In this document: positions 45,019 to 57,510 of the stretch, one piece after another
Layout of the letters: each line of letters starts with the position of its first letter
Position numbering within the stretch: position 1 is the first letter of the stretch
Origin: Mactra quadrangularis
Lineage: Eukaryota; Mollusca; Bivalvia; Venerida; Mactridae
Direction of reading: 5' to 3'
NCBI GenBank assembly: GCA_025267735.1
Contig: CM046307.1
Location: 33,781,231 to 33,845,230 of the forward strand
DNA: 64,000 bases
Translations under genes and position numbers: made by a program
Notes under the pieces: model-generated
Told to the model about the DNA's origin: nothing
The model's database searches: none
The model's input: the letters and a program-made list of their open reading frames with translations, nothing else

Positions 45019-47555
45019 GTTTAAAAGTATACTAAGAAAGCGTTCATATTCTGTTATCAATCAGAGTTTTATAACAACCACTATAAGATACTGCAAATTA
45101 GTACAAAGTGACAAGTCAAAACATACTTTTTAACACTGTTAAGTAAGTTCACTCAGAGCAGCATTTCCTAATTCATGATTTATAATTATCTGATGCTTTA
45201 ACATACCAGATGTACAAAGCTTGCAGTCCTCAGTGAAAAATCAACTTCTTTTTTTGGGCTAAAAAAATTCAGTGCTGATGTCGAGATTTATATTAGGCCT
45301 ATGACTTAGTTCGTTCACAAGATACGACACCTTTTTCAAATTCAGATTATTAAGTTATAATCTAAGTCATAATAATTGCTAGCCTTCCACAAGCAAATAT
45401 TTTTTATGAAAAAAATCATGCCTAAGAAATACTAATCATATTAGAATTGAAACGTATCATTACAATTTTTTTTATTGAATGTATGAGAGATCAGCAGTAA
45501 CATCAGCAGTACAACAGTTAACCTTTACTGCTAAAATTTCACGCATCTTATTTCTTCTAAATTTCCCTCTGTTAAATGTGGGCATGTTCCTCATTTTTAT
45601 GTATAACATTAAAGACAGGTGATGTTGACAGTAAAATTCAGAACAGTACCTTAACTTTACATTCTGATTACATTGTTTCTAAGAATTCGATTTTTATGAT
45701 AATATGTACATTGTATTTAATATTTCAACTTGACTTTCATCATCACCGTCATAACCATTACCATTATGGCTGAAAGTTGGAGCAATACAACCATAATTTT
45801 TTAAACTTTTACTGCTGTACTGCTGAAACTTTTAGCAGATTTTTTTACTGAACTACAAACTTTGATAGACTTTGTTAGGACAGTGCCAACCAAAAGTGAG
45901 GAGACATGGAAATTTAATTTTATTTTTTTTTTTAATTTATTTGATTGATTTTGTAGAAACGTTATTTTTAGTGCATATTTTAAGGTTGTGATAAAATGAA
46001 AACAATTTTCATAAATGCATCACATTTATAATAATCAGCATCTGAAATAACAAAGTCTCCCAAACTATGATCAATATTATGCTTTTTTATAAACAAAGTT
46101 GTTGTTTTTTTACTTTTGTAGACTTAACTATAAGTGGAGCCATAATTAAAGACATTCATAAATACAGTTTATTTTCACATTTTCATTAAAATCTTCTACA
46201 AGGCCTATAAAGTGAAAATATCTCCAAACATTTGGTTGCCACTGTAACTGTCTTTCGACTTCAAACCATTCTGTTTGCAATTGTACGATACTTGATCAGG
46301 ATAACTTATGCCGCCAGTTGGGACAACTCAACCGAAAGACAACACAATCACAGAAAAACTCAATCTGTATCATATCTTATCATTAATTTGATTGAAAAAA
46401 TGATAATTTCAAATTAAAATTGATTTAAATGTTATTCTAACTTTTTTAAGAACTAAAGTTTAAATCATTATTCCTTAATATTTTCCATTCACAATAAACT
46501 TATAATTATAAACAATACAGGATCAGAGTTGTCCACAGATTGAGTTGTCTCACAGGGTTGAATTGTCCCAACTTCAGGTTAGGTTGTCCATGAGTGGAGT
46601 TGTACTGGACCATGGCAAAACACAGCTAGTCCATTTAATATAAATCAAAGAATAAAGTACATGTTCCTTACAGCTGAAATTCCTTATGATGAAGGTCTAA
46701 TGAATAGAGATTCATTGTTTTATTGTCACCATAACCATAACCATTCATAGCTTCACTAAAAACATTCTAGTTCTGTAATAAAGAAGGGAGATAACTATCA
46801 ATGTAATAATAGACGTAAGCAAGCAATATTTCCTAGTACATGTCGCGAGTTTATCGCAAGTTGGTCCTAACTTACTCTTTTCTTAAATTGAGTTACAGCC
46901 ATTTTGAGCTAAAACCTGTGACATAATTTTCAATTTTATTTGTTTGTCAGGTGTTTACATGAACTCCACTGATTAGATATAATTTTATCAATCAAAAGTA
47001 CGGAAGTGCTGCAGTGAATATTCAAATCAAAAGGGGATAGTTTATGCACCACTGAAAATTGAATAAATAGTTTCCAATTCTAAGTATTTACAGTTATAAT
47101 ATAAATAAACATAATATAGAAATTAATTTTTGATGAGAAATTATCTCCCTTTGATATGGAAATTGTGTAAGTTTTAATTTCTCTAGACACAAAATAATAG
47201 TTTCTAAAATTTTAATTAAATGACAAGGAGAAAAAACTAAAAAATAAAATTAGATACAATTTTTGTGAGAAATTTGCTGTAGTTAGAATAATAGTGTTGT
47301 ATTAGGGAAACTCTACCTTAATTACAATGTATCACATTTTATTCCAAGTAATCTTTGAAGTTTCTCAATTGTTTCAATAAAGAAGATGGTTTTTAACAAG
47401 CAAATTCGTTGAATTTATATCCCACGCCGAGTACTTGTTTTTACTAACACAACAACTGGAGACATAAGGCTTAATTAATAAATATAAAAATCCATAAAAC
47501 CATAATAGGGAACATTTATCAGGACAAAAAATTATCAGGACATGCCAATGAGATG
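45019..47555. other. AT-rich DNA, no gene seen
   Basis: No coding signal. A cluster of GTTGTCC words (46527-46600: GAGTTGTCCACAGATTGAGT, TTGAATTGTCCC, GTTGTCCATGAG) is a weak local repeat. GGGAGATAACT at 46786 is a recurring short motif. Confidence 0.4.
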
Positions 47556-49135
47556 CAAATTTCTTTTCTGTATTGATGGTTTCCATAAAATCTTGTTGAA
47601 ATCAATCCACCTATGCAAAGAAATAGCAATATTTCTCTATATGAACACTGCACAATTAATCAAGGGCAATAACTCTGAGCTGAAAGGTCTGACCGGAACA
47701 AGGCGACGATATGCGCGTCTCCTCTAGATATTGATGATTCCCATAAAGTTTCGTTGAATTCAAGCCATTAGTTGCAGAGAAATAGCACAGAATTTTTTTT
47801 TCCTCTATATGCATACTGCATAACTAATCAAGGGCCATAACTCTGAGTTAAAGTGTCTGACCCGAACAAGGGAACGAAATGCCTATCTCCTCTTGGTATT
47901 GAAGATTCCCATAAAGTTTCGTTGAATTCCAGCCAGTAGTTGCAGAGAAGTAGCACAGAAACGATTTTTACTCCATATGCATACTGCATAACTAATCACG
48001 GGCCATAACTCTGAGTTAAAGTGTCTGACTAGAACAAGCTGACAATATGCGCATCTCCTCTTGGTATTGAAAATTCCAATAAAGTTTCGTTGAATACCAG
48101 CCAGTAGTTGCAGAGAAGTAGCGCGGAAACGATTTTTACTCTATATGCATACTGCATAACTAATCAAGGGCCATAACTCTGAGGTTAAAGTGTCTGACCA
48201 GAACAAGCTGACGATATATGCATCTCCTCTTGGTTTTGAAGGTTCCCATAAATTTTCGTTGAATTTCAGCCATTAGTTGCAGAGAAGTAGTGCGGAAACG
48301 ACTATTACTCTATATGCATACTACATAACTAATTAAGGGCCATAACTCCGAGTTAAAGGGTCTGACCCGAAAAAAGCTGACCACAGGCGCATCTCCTCTT
48401 GATATTGATGATTCCCATAAAGTTTCGTTGAATTCCAGCCAGTAGTTGCAGAGAACTAGTGCAAAAACGACTTTTACTCCATATGCATACTGCATAACTA
48501 ATCAAGGGCCATAACTCTGAGTTAAAAGGTCTGACCGGAACAAGCTGACGATATGGGCATCTCCTTTTGATATTGATGATTCCCATAAAGTTTCGTTGAA
48601 TTCCAGCCAGTAGTTGCAGAGAAGTAGCGCGGAAACATTTTTACTACATATGCATACTGCATAACTATTCAAGGGCCATAACTCTGAGTAAAAAGGTCTG
48701 ACCGGAACAAGCCAACGATATGCGCATCTCCTCTTATTATTGAAGGTTCCCATGAAGTTTCGTTGAATTCCAGCCATTAGTTGCAGAGAAGTAGTGCGGA
48801 AACAACTTTTACTCTAAATGCATACTACATAACTAATTAAGGGCCATAACTCTGAGTTAAAGTGTCTGATCTGAAAAAAGCTGACCACATGCGCATCTCC
48901 TCTTGATATTGATGATTCCCATAAAGTTTCGTTGAATTCCAGCCAGTAGTTGCAGAGAACTACTCCGGAAACGACTTTTACTCTATATGCATACTACATA
49001 ACTAATCAAGGGCCATAACTCTGAGTTAAAGGGTCTGATCCGAAAAAAGCTGACCACATGCGCATCTCCTCTTGATATTGATGATTCCCATAAAGTTTCG
49101 TTGAATTCCAGCCAGTAGTTGCAGAGAACTACTCC
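47556..49135. repeat. 168-bp tandem repeat element, about 9 units
   Basis: Units start GGGCCATAACTCTGAGTTAA at 47832, 48000, 48168, 48337, 48506, 48673, 48841 and 49010 (a diverged first one at 47663), giving a 167-169-bp period. Each unit includes ATGCGCATCTCCTCTTG, CATAAAGTTTCGTTGAATTC, CAGCCAGTAGTTGCAGAGAA and TATATGCATACTGCATAACT. Open frames of 60-91 codons on minus cross the units and are artefacts. It continues into a (GGAC)n/hairpin terminus. Confidence 0.9.
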
Positions 49136-49244
49136 AGAAACGAAATTCGGATGGACGGAAGGACAGACGGACAGACGGACGGAAGGACGGACGGGCAGAC
49201 AATGCCAAAAGTATATCCCCCTCCCGATTCCATCAGCGGGGGAT
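49136..49244. mobile_element. (GGAC)n tract and terminal hairpin of the 168-bp element
   Basis: GGACGGAAGGACAGACGGAC-type repeats (49152-49200) are followed by TATCCCCC (49213) ... GCGGGGGATA (ending 49244), an 8-10-bp stem. The same layout ends the elements at 40941, 53411 and 54971. The left end of this element was not located. Confidence 0.75.
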
Positions 49245-52200
49245 AATAAACAAAATCTTGGAGTTTTAAATCAACTATATAACTCCATAATCCTTATTGT
49301 TGAATGTTGACCTACTCATTATAAATACATAGTACAATATTATCTAAAATTATATTCTAACAAATAATTTCTCTTATAAACATTCTACAATACATCTATG
49401 GTGTTTTTCTAATTAATGAATTTCCAAAAGAGTAAAATTAAATATAACAAATTTATCTTAATATTTAACTACACATTTTAATATGCAAGAAACAACTTTT
49501 AAAATCAATTGAGAACTAATAGATGATTTTAATAATTCAAAAAACTACTAAAATAATATAACAGGGTCAAATCTAGTTTTGTATTATAAGGGAGATAATT
49601 CTGACTGTTTTAATTAGATTTTAATAATACTACAGTGGTCTCCCTTGTTATTAATTATTTTATGTTTAATAATCATTATGTATTTAGAGTTAATGGGTTT
49701 CATTTAATTTGTTGAACTGTAAAGGTATTTTGACTCTAGCAAGTTTTTCTTGTCATTTTAATCTTTGTCTTCATAAGCAACAGCTGAAATTTTCGTGACC
49801 TTAACACCAGTGTAATATAGTCAATATATCTTCAAAATAAAAACTAACTCAATTTTCATTAAATTTTTGCAGCAGTCAAACAATAGAGTTGATTCAAATA
49901 AGGCATACAATTACTATTAGATTTCCAATTCAAAAATGCCCATATTACTCATAAATTGTAATTTTCAACTTAAAGTTAGTCGCAAAAAAAAAAGTTTGAG
50001 AATAACCTAGTTTACTCTCTTTTCAATTTTTGTGCTAAGGATTTTCAGCTTATGAGCATTATTCACAGATCAACTGGGAATTCCTAGGGAAAAAAAAAAC
50101 CCTTCTTAACCTTAAATGTTGTTTCTGTAGATTACATGTTTAATAGACCCTGTACACTAAGGGTTGATTTGTTCACCATTCTCGTACCCAGAGTCTAGTA
50201 GGATTCTTAGAACTTAGATTGAAAATGTTAATAACCTCGGGGTACGAGAATGTATGTTCACATGTTGAGTTGTCTTTACTCTAGTTATCATTACTGAGAG
50301 TCCAGCTGTCATTGGGCCTGTTGCCAAAGCCTATCACTATGTATCCCTTTGCCTCCTGTTAAAACAACTACAATAAGCAAAATATACCTTTACATGTCTT
50401 TCTATCTTGTCACCAAAGGACAAACATTTGATCTACAATGTTTCTGTCTCAAGTTTGACCATAGTCAAAGTGATATGCTATACATGCAGCAGACCTCCAA
50501 GGGTAATCCTGTAAAAATAAGACAAACAAAATGGTAAAATACTTCAGCAATTCACTCTCTTGTTTTATGTATTTCACATAACTACAGTTAAATTTCATTC
50601 AATGCCAGTGACATAAAAATTAAGCTGTACTCAGTTTGAACAAGTACCTAATTCAAATCAGATTTCCGTTTTATCTTTTAAAACAAATTTGCCAGTACAA
50701 AATTTGAAATCTAAAATGACAGATAATCCCACTTTTTCTTGGACAAAACAACAGAGATCTTTAGTCATTGTCACATACAATTACAACTAAAAACATAAAA
50801 AATTAAAGCGCTGAAGGCACTGAATTTGTTCGGGTTTGAAAAGTGGAATTCAATTTCCGACTCCAACAAAACATTCATTCACAAAGAACAGTTCAGTGAT
50901 ATTAGTTTGATAGGTAGGCCAGCACTGTTCCGTTTCAAAACACTTTATACAATGGACCTATAAATACAACAGGTAAACCGGACAAGCGAACTCACTACTG
51001 ATTTTTTTCACACAATCACCACAAATCAAAGGGGTCATTCTTAAAACAATTCAATAACTGCCGCTTAGAAGCTATCATTCATGCACATTTATTCTACTGT
51101 ATCTGTATGTTAAATAAATAATAAATGAAGTCCTCTATTCAGACATCATTCAAAATCATTCACTACGATCTTTAAACTTTTCCTGTAGAACCATTCAATT
51201 ACATAAGAGGATGTAACATATCTACTGACAACTGGCACAGGTCGTGACTGGATAGTTGATACCATTCTATTATAGATCTCTACTGAGACGCTTAACTCAT
51301 AAGCTATTATACATGCGATTCAGTATAGACCGATTAACAGATGTATGTCAGGAATTATTGCGCCTGTCACAGACGATCATTTTGAATTGCTCTATACATA
51401 TATACTGAGGGACTACTTCTCGATTTTGGACACTTTCAAAATCGTCGAGAGTCTGAATTATGGTACATATATTTGTTCAGGACTGACATCCCGAACAAAT
51501 AAAAATTATTTTTTTCCCCAGCCAATTTCTCTTTCCAGACAGAAAATTTATTGACAATCAAATAGTGCCTTAAACATGATACTTTTCTCTCCCTAAACAA
51601 TTCAAATTGATCTTGTAAGTTTACCATTAGCTCTAAATCTTAAGTGCATAAATTAAGTCAAAAAGAAAACTGAGTCATGAGAAAAATAATTTGAGCAGAA
51701 GATTCAGAGTACACAGTAACAGCTCACAAGCTCATTTTCAGACAAGAAATGTGATGGTTAATTTATGTGCTACTTGATTCTCTCCTTTTCTTATTTAATT
51801 AGCTGTTGGTCAAAACACCCTGAAAGCAAGCATTGATAAATACAGTATCCTAACTAGTGTATCACTGACACTTTATAATTGTGCACATATATGTTCAGAT
51901 AAATTTCATCATCTTCACAAGGTCTATAGTCAATGGCTGCAATGATGTGCTGGAAAGTCAGAAAGTCAATTTGATGTGATTCTATTTGTTTCCTTTTAAA
52001 TTGATTTATTGAATAGTATAGTTCATTCCATATGCAAATCAATACATTCATTAGGGCTGTCACAATGTGCAAAAATTGCTGAAAAGCACAGTATACAGTA
52101 AAATTCCCTTTGTACACATATTTTCTTTCGGAGGGTGAATGTTTGTTTGTACCTCTCGAGAAAACACAAATACTTGATATAGTCTATTGAGAGACTTCAA

Positions 52201-52569
52201 TAAAATAACTGACAACATACCATGATATATCTGTGTTACAGTTCTATCTACAAATCATTCACCATCACCATATCATATTATACATATAATCTTCACCAAC
52301 AACCATTATAATCATTATACGGAATGAATATCCTGTAAAGTTTATTATATAATAAATAAAACATAGTAGTAAATGACAAAATGCTTTACTATCTCCTTAA
52401 ACAGATATGCTACGGGGGCCCATATTATCAAAGGTCTATCAATTCTAGTCCTAAATTCTTCTATTAAGTATCAGTAAGTTATCTGACCTATGAGCTGACC
52501 AATAAACAAATATCATAATATATGAAGGTTTAATGTCATAGCATCAAATCGTATAGGTCATATCACCAC
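49245..52569. other. AT-rich DNA with one short foldback, no gene seen
   Basis: No exon or RNA gene was recognised in about 3.3 kb. It contains the short foldback listed at 50177-50252 and a loose hairpin, CTCGATTTTGG ... TCAAAATCGTCGAG (51418-51448). Confidence 0.4.
50177..50252. repeat. Short foldback element, copy 2
   Basis: CATTCTCGTACCC and GGGTACGAGAATG are perfect 13-bp inverted ends of this 76-bp unit. The interior (AGAGTCTAGTAGGATTCT ... TAATAACCTCGG) matches copy 1 at 12-90. The inner 12-bp stem of copy 1 is decayed here, whereas the outer stem is better kept. Confidence 0.65.
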
Positions 52570-52820
52570 GGAGGTAAACCTAATCACCATTTCTGGAAAA
52601 GGCTAAATCTATGGATTAAGCTGTTAACTAGTTACTAGGCATATACTTCCAACACTAACTGACAACTCCATACATGATAAAGAATAATTGGTCTGAGGGA
52701 GAATGACCATAAAATTATCACATGACTAAGCTCCATTAAAGTATGCCCTGCTTGAGAATCAAACCAATGACCCCTTGATCAGTAGACTTGTGTGCTATGG
52801 ACTGATTTAGCAAGGCAACT
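52570..52820 (-). mobile_element. SINE-A, decayed copy on minus
   Basis: Body words GGAAAAGGCTAAATCTATGG, TTAAGCTGTTAACTAG and TGAGGGAGAATGACCAT are present. The head (GATCAGTAGACTTGTGTGCT; AGCAAGGC on +) is recognisable but the B box is altered (GAGAATCAAACCAATGACC). The tail is missing. Confidence 0.7.
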
Positions 52821-53149
52821 TAAAGACAAAACTTATCATAAATTTTGACACGTATATTGCATGCTTTTTCATGGCTAGATATAACGGTGGAATTTCAGTG
52901 TGTCACTTAGAAAGGATATAATAATTGAGGCCCTGCAAAGAGAACATGAACCTAGTTCAAATGTAGCTCAATTAAATGTTGTCTGCTAAATTAATATTTT
53001 ATCCATTGTTTAAAAATATGGTGGAAATATTGTCTGAATAACAAACAGTTTGAAACCAGGCGTCCCAAAAGCAATTTACTTACTCAATTTTGTCAGAGAT
53101 ATTAATAAATTTATATTTATACAGTACTTGTATCATAATGAATAACAAG
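52821..53149. other. AT-rich DNA, nothing recognised
   Basis: A short A/T-rich spacer between a SINE-A copy and element C copy 2. Confidence 0.4.
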
Positions 53150-53411
53150 TAAATCTGTGAGCTAATGCTCGCTAGTGATACCCCTGCAAAAATCTAAAAA
53201 TATGCGACAAACAGGAAGTAGATGAGCAAGGAGCATGAAATCACTTTACACCACAGGGGACTATGGGATGAAGCAATATGCATAGTATTAGGCTGCTGCA
53301 TGTTATATGCAGTTGCTGAGAAAAATGCGAAAGAAATTTGTAACGGACGGACGAACGGACGGACGAACGGAAAACAGTTTACCCCCCCTCTTTTTTTGAA
53401 GCGGGGGTATA
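53150..53411. mobile_element. (GGAC)n/terminal-hairpin element C, copy 2
   Basis: Nearly the same sequence and length (262 bp) as 40678-40941. It starts TAAATCTGTGAGCTAATGCT, preceded by ACAAG, has GATACCCCTGC near the left and (GGAC)n before ACCCCCCCTC ... GAAGCGGGGGTATA. A 74-codon frame across it (53222-53446) is spurious because the element is otherwise non-coding. Confidence 0.8.
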
Positions 53412-53479
53412 AGTATGCATGGGCCTCAATTTATTTCACTAGCTAGCAAACACGAACAAGAGCTCTTCTGGGTGGGGCA

Positions 53480-54971
53480 TTATACGCCCGTGTGCAGTCC
53501 ATGCTGTGTTCTATCTCATATGAAGTCCCTGTGACCTTGACCAATGACCCCGGGATCTCAGAATAGGTCCCATCCTTAACTGGAGGGCTATCCAAAGCAA
53601 AGATTTTGAGAACCTAGGTACAGCCATGGTTAAGTTATCACCGGCACAAAGTTTTCCCATACAAACTTCCAGTGACCTTGACCCTGGGGCCTCAGAACCA
53701 AGTTTTCACCCCTGACCCAAAGAGTATTGATACATAAAATTTGGTGATCTTAGATAAAGTTGGTTGTTGGACAAGGTTTTTCCTCATGATTTACTCGTGA
53801 CTTTGACCTTTTACCCAGGGGCCTAAAACCAAAGGGGCATATGCTAGACATTAAGGCTACCCTTGAATAAAATTTGGTGAACCTAGGTACAATCATTGTA
53901 AAGTTATTGTCCGGACAAGGTTTATCCATATAATGCCCCTGTGACCATGACTTTTGACCCAGGGGCCCCAAAACCAATAGGGCACATCCTAGACACATGG
54001 GCTACCCTCACATAAAATTTGGAGAACTAATTTCATGTTACTTATTAAATATAGCATTATTTCCATTGTTTGCCATTTTGACTTATCAAACATATTGATT
54101 GAACATTTGAAGTCACTGCATGGTAATTTGGTATCTACTGGTTGAAGGTTTAAATTTGACCCTGTTACCCAAAAACTGATAAGGAACATCCTTCACACAT
54201 GGGCAACTCTCACATGAAATTTGGTGAACCTAGGTACAGTCATTGTTGAGTTATTACCCGGACAATGTTTTTCAATATGATGCCCCTGTGACCTTGACCT
54301 TTGACCCAGGGGCCCCAAAACCAATAGGGCATATCCATGTACATGGGCTACTCTCACATAAAATTTGGTGAACTTAGGTACATTGGTGGTTCAGTTATTG
54401 TCCAGACAAAGTTTTTCCATATGATGCCTCTGTGACCTTGACCTTTGAATCTGGGGGCCCCAAAACCTCTGCATCACATCCTTGACACATGGGCTACCTT
54501 CACATTAAATTTGGTGAACCTAGGTACAGTCGTTGTTGAGTTATCATCCAGACAAGGTTTTTCCTATATGATGCCCCTGTAACCTTGACCTTTGACCCAG
54601 GGGCCCCAAAACCGATAGAGAACATCCTTGACACAGGGACTACTCTTACATAAAATTTTGTGAACCTAGGTACTGTCGTTGTTGAGTTATTGTCCAGACA
54701 AGTTTTACCCATTTTAAGTCCCAGTGACCTTGACCTTTGACCCTGGGGTCTAAAAATCAATAGGGAACTTCTTCCACCCAAGGGCTATCCACACATAAAA
54801 TTTGAGGAACCTAGGTACATCCTTTCTTGAGTCATCATCCAGACAAGCAATTGTCCACGGACGGATGGACGGACAGACGGACGGACGGACGGACGGACGG
54901 ACGGACGGATGGACGGACGGACAGACAACATCATAACATAATACGTCCGTTTTTTCAAAACGGGCGTATAA
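53480..54971. mobile_element. TIR element with ~142-bp tandem core and DR1-like motifs
   Basis: Perfect 12-bp ends TTATACGCCCGT (53480-53491) and ACGGGCGTATAA (54960-54971) enclose diverged units of about 140-150 bp with AAATTTGGTGAACCTAGGTA, GTTGAGTTATTGTCCGGACA and TGACCTTGACCTTTGACCCA. The unit series is interrupted at 54030-54170 by unrelated DNA. Near the right end come (GGAC)n (54860-54925) and a hairpin, ATACGTCCGTTTT ... AACGGGCGTAT (54941-54969). TGACCT-T-TGACCC occurs intact at 54295, 54586 and 54731. Confidence 0.8.
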
Positions 54972-55324
54972 AAAGTCATGAAACATGTTATACTTAAAAT
55001 TTTCACCTCTATTATGATGTAACCACTATACTACAATTTTCTTTTGATGTGCAAGATTTATAAGTTGTGTCTTTAAATATTTTTAATGTGATCAATGGAC
55101 AAAGGAAATAAAATAATCAAACTTACCAAGGTATAGATGACAATAAGAGCCATTAGTTTTGTGTTTAATTGACAATATACACTTTAAATCAATCATGAAG
55201 TCAATAGTTCTACGTTTGGTAGACATCATACCATACAATAAGTCTGTGAGACATGAAATAAATAAAAAAAACAAATGGATAGAATAATTGATCTGTTATA
55301 TAGAGTAAGGTTCATGTACAAATC
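54972..55324. other. AT-rich DNA, nothing recognised
   Basis: No coding frame or repeat was identified between the TIR element and repeat R2. Confidence 0.35.
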
Positions 55325-55485
55325 ATACTCCGTTACCAATAGATTAATAGTCGTATTCCGATCGGAGTCCTATATTTAATCAACGAGACCTAACAGCATC
55401 CAATTCCGGATAATTCCGCTACAATAAAATAGTTCGCAAATAGTTCTTTTGTTTCATCGATAATCTGTGTATTCCTACGCGTCAA
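55325..55485 (-). repeat. Dispersed repeat R2, copy 2 (inverted)
   Basis: This is the reverse complement of the sequence at 28327-28500. On minus the conserved frame reads TRRNTQIIDETKELFANYF and continues to IVAELSGIGCC before a stop; a larger frame spans 55605-55390. Similarity to copy 1 stops upstream of GACGCGTAGG. It may be a transposon coding relic. Confidence 0.65.
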
Positions 55486-56954
55486 TGACCAGACGCTCAA
55501 TATGAGGTCACAGAATATACTTGAAGCGATTAACTTGTAACAGAGATAAGACTGCCCATAATACTCTTGAGAGATGTGTGGCAGAACTATTAGATAGATG
55601 TACACTCGACAGCCTTCGCGGTCTATTTATAGAAAGTCACAGTCTAAACCACTGACAAAGACACTGTGACTGGCACCATAAACAGAGAAGAATTATCAGA
55701 CCATCACTGATAATGATCCTTGTAAAGGATAGAGCATGAGTAGCAGTTTGATATGGGATTTATCAACGAGCGAAGATTTACTCGAGAAACCAGTGCATGT
55801 AAGTTTTGATTTCGCAAATATCTAAACTGATGCTAAAAAGAAACGCATCATTTCAGCTGGTACATAATTTTCATGATCAGAATATAAAGAGAAAAATTTA
55901 TGTCGTTAGCTTGTAAAAAGTCTTTGGTGACATGTGCAACCTGAGGTCTGTCGTTCTTATTCTGATAGAAAAAGTATTGACATTGCCAGAATATAGCGAC
56001 ACTTACATGGCATAACAGCTGGTCAATGTGATTTGTCCACGAAATTACCTCAGCAAACAATGAGTTGCGACTAAAATCCGTTTTAAGACACTTAGAAGTC
56101 TGAGGGAGTTACATAAGTCAAAACACGACTCATCACTGAACTCCTAATACCATGGCCGCGATGATTCGAGGGTAGAGATAGACTTCGGTGACAATGGCAA
56201 AACCTAAGAATTAGTCCGCGGTACGGTTTACGCCAAACAAGAAGTTTTCCTAATTATTTGTTGACTTATTATTTGGAGTACACGGTTACCCTTTCACTAC
56301 ACGTGGCGTAGATATTGCCATGAAAATCAATTACGCGAATGACTTTGGTGTTTACATAAATTTTGTAGTTGTCTTGTCTTACCCACGTTACGCCCGCTCT
56401 ATCTGAATGTGGCATATCAGCAAACATTTTTGTATAATTAAAAACTTAATTGATTTGTTTCTTTTTCTTGTCAGTATATGTTCATGTATGCTTTTATAAA
56501 ACTATTTATATGAGTTTCGTGAATTTTAATTAGCTTTCGCACGAAAATCACTGCATAAAACGTGTATTTATCGAAGCAGGGAATTTGTTTACTTCCGAAT
56601 TGAAGTTGTGGTTATTTTTAGCCGTGACGGGATATCCCGACCTTGTTCGTCGAGTTCCGTGATTTTCCGTTGAGTCTTTACTTTCGTTTTTAATCGCAAA
56701 TTTCAAATTAGAATTAGTATAAATTCTGGAGAAAATTCTTGAGATATTCGTGCCTGGGATGCGTTTTATATATTTGTATTAATCTTTGCATAAGTTTTAA
56801 GCAAAAGCAGGATACTTGAAAATTATCAGCGTTCAGTTTAGTAAAGGGGCTTTAAATAACTTTCGCTATCTACTTAAAAAATTCCTATTTCAAAACAAAT
56901 CATAAAAGTTTTCCAACCGTATCAATTCTCGTATTATCATATCTTAATGTAATA
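55486..56954. other. Non-coding DNA, no gene seen
   Basis: Composition is more balanced than in the AT-rich deserts, with CG-containing words at 56140-56230 and 56630-56690 (GACGGGATATCCCGACC). No exon could be framed. It may include regulatory DNA, but nothing specific can be supported. Confidence 0.3.
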
Positions 56955-57019
56955 GTGTTTTTTATCATCATCATTATTATTATTCTTATTAATACTCCAG
57001 TTTGCTGCTTGATGCTATT

Positions 57020-57145
57020 GCTTCTGTGTGTGTGGGGGGGGGTGTGTGTGGGTGGCTGTGTTTGTGCTGTGTGTGGGGTGTGTGCGGAGATTAGGTGTGC
57101 GTGTGTGAGTGTGGGGGTGTGGGAGTGTGAGAGTGTGTGTGTTTA
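57020..57145. repeat. GT/GGTGTG-rich microsatellite
   Basis: TGTGTGTGTGGGGGGGGGTG, GTGTGTGGGTGGCTGTG and GAGTGTGTGTG-like runs form an imperfect (GT)n/G-rich tract that could adopt Z-DNA or G-quadruplex structures. Confidence 0.85.
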
Positions 57146-57249
57146 ATTCATTATTGTGTGCACATTTTGTTCAATGCTTTTAAATGTATATATGTTGTTT
57201 ACATTTTTTTGCATTCTTGTTAGATGACCTTCTGGTAAATAAGTCTTGC

Positions 57250-57314
57250 GCTTAAGGAGTTCTCATCTTTAAATAAAGACATTATTATCATTATCGTTAT
57301 CGTTATCGTTATTG

Positions 57315-57379
<65 letters not shown>

Positions 57380-57380
57380 T

Positions 57381-57413
<33 letters not shown>

Positions 57414-57428
57414 TCGTCATCGTCATCG

Positions 57429-57489
<61 letters not shown>

Positions 57490-57510
57490 TGTTATTATTA
57501 TTATTATAAG
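57250..57510. repeat. Compound trinucleotide microsatellite
   Basis: After AAATAAAGACATTATTATCA (57275), which resembles a retroelement 3' tail, the tract passes through (ATCGTT)n, (ATT)n at 57316-57378, (CGT)n at 57380-57412, (CATCGT)n and (CAT)n to about 57488, then (ATT)n again. Frames on both strands give Met/Thr/Ile or Ser/Leu homopolymers and are not genes. Confidence 0.92.

Noticed and set aside
48310..49208. Minus frames with LLAGIQRNFMGIINIKRRCA repeats
   Set aside because: Translations of the 168-bp tandem unit (168 is divisible by 3); they occur wherever this repeat occurs and are broken by 167/169-bp units.
54845..54925. (GGAC)n tracts as promoter or zinc-finger coding sequence
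   Set aside because: They occur at the same place before the terminal hairpin in four elements, so they are element parts, not gene features.
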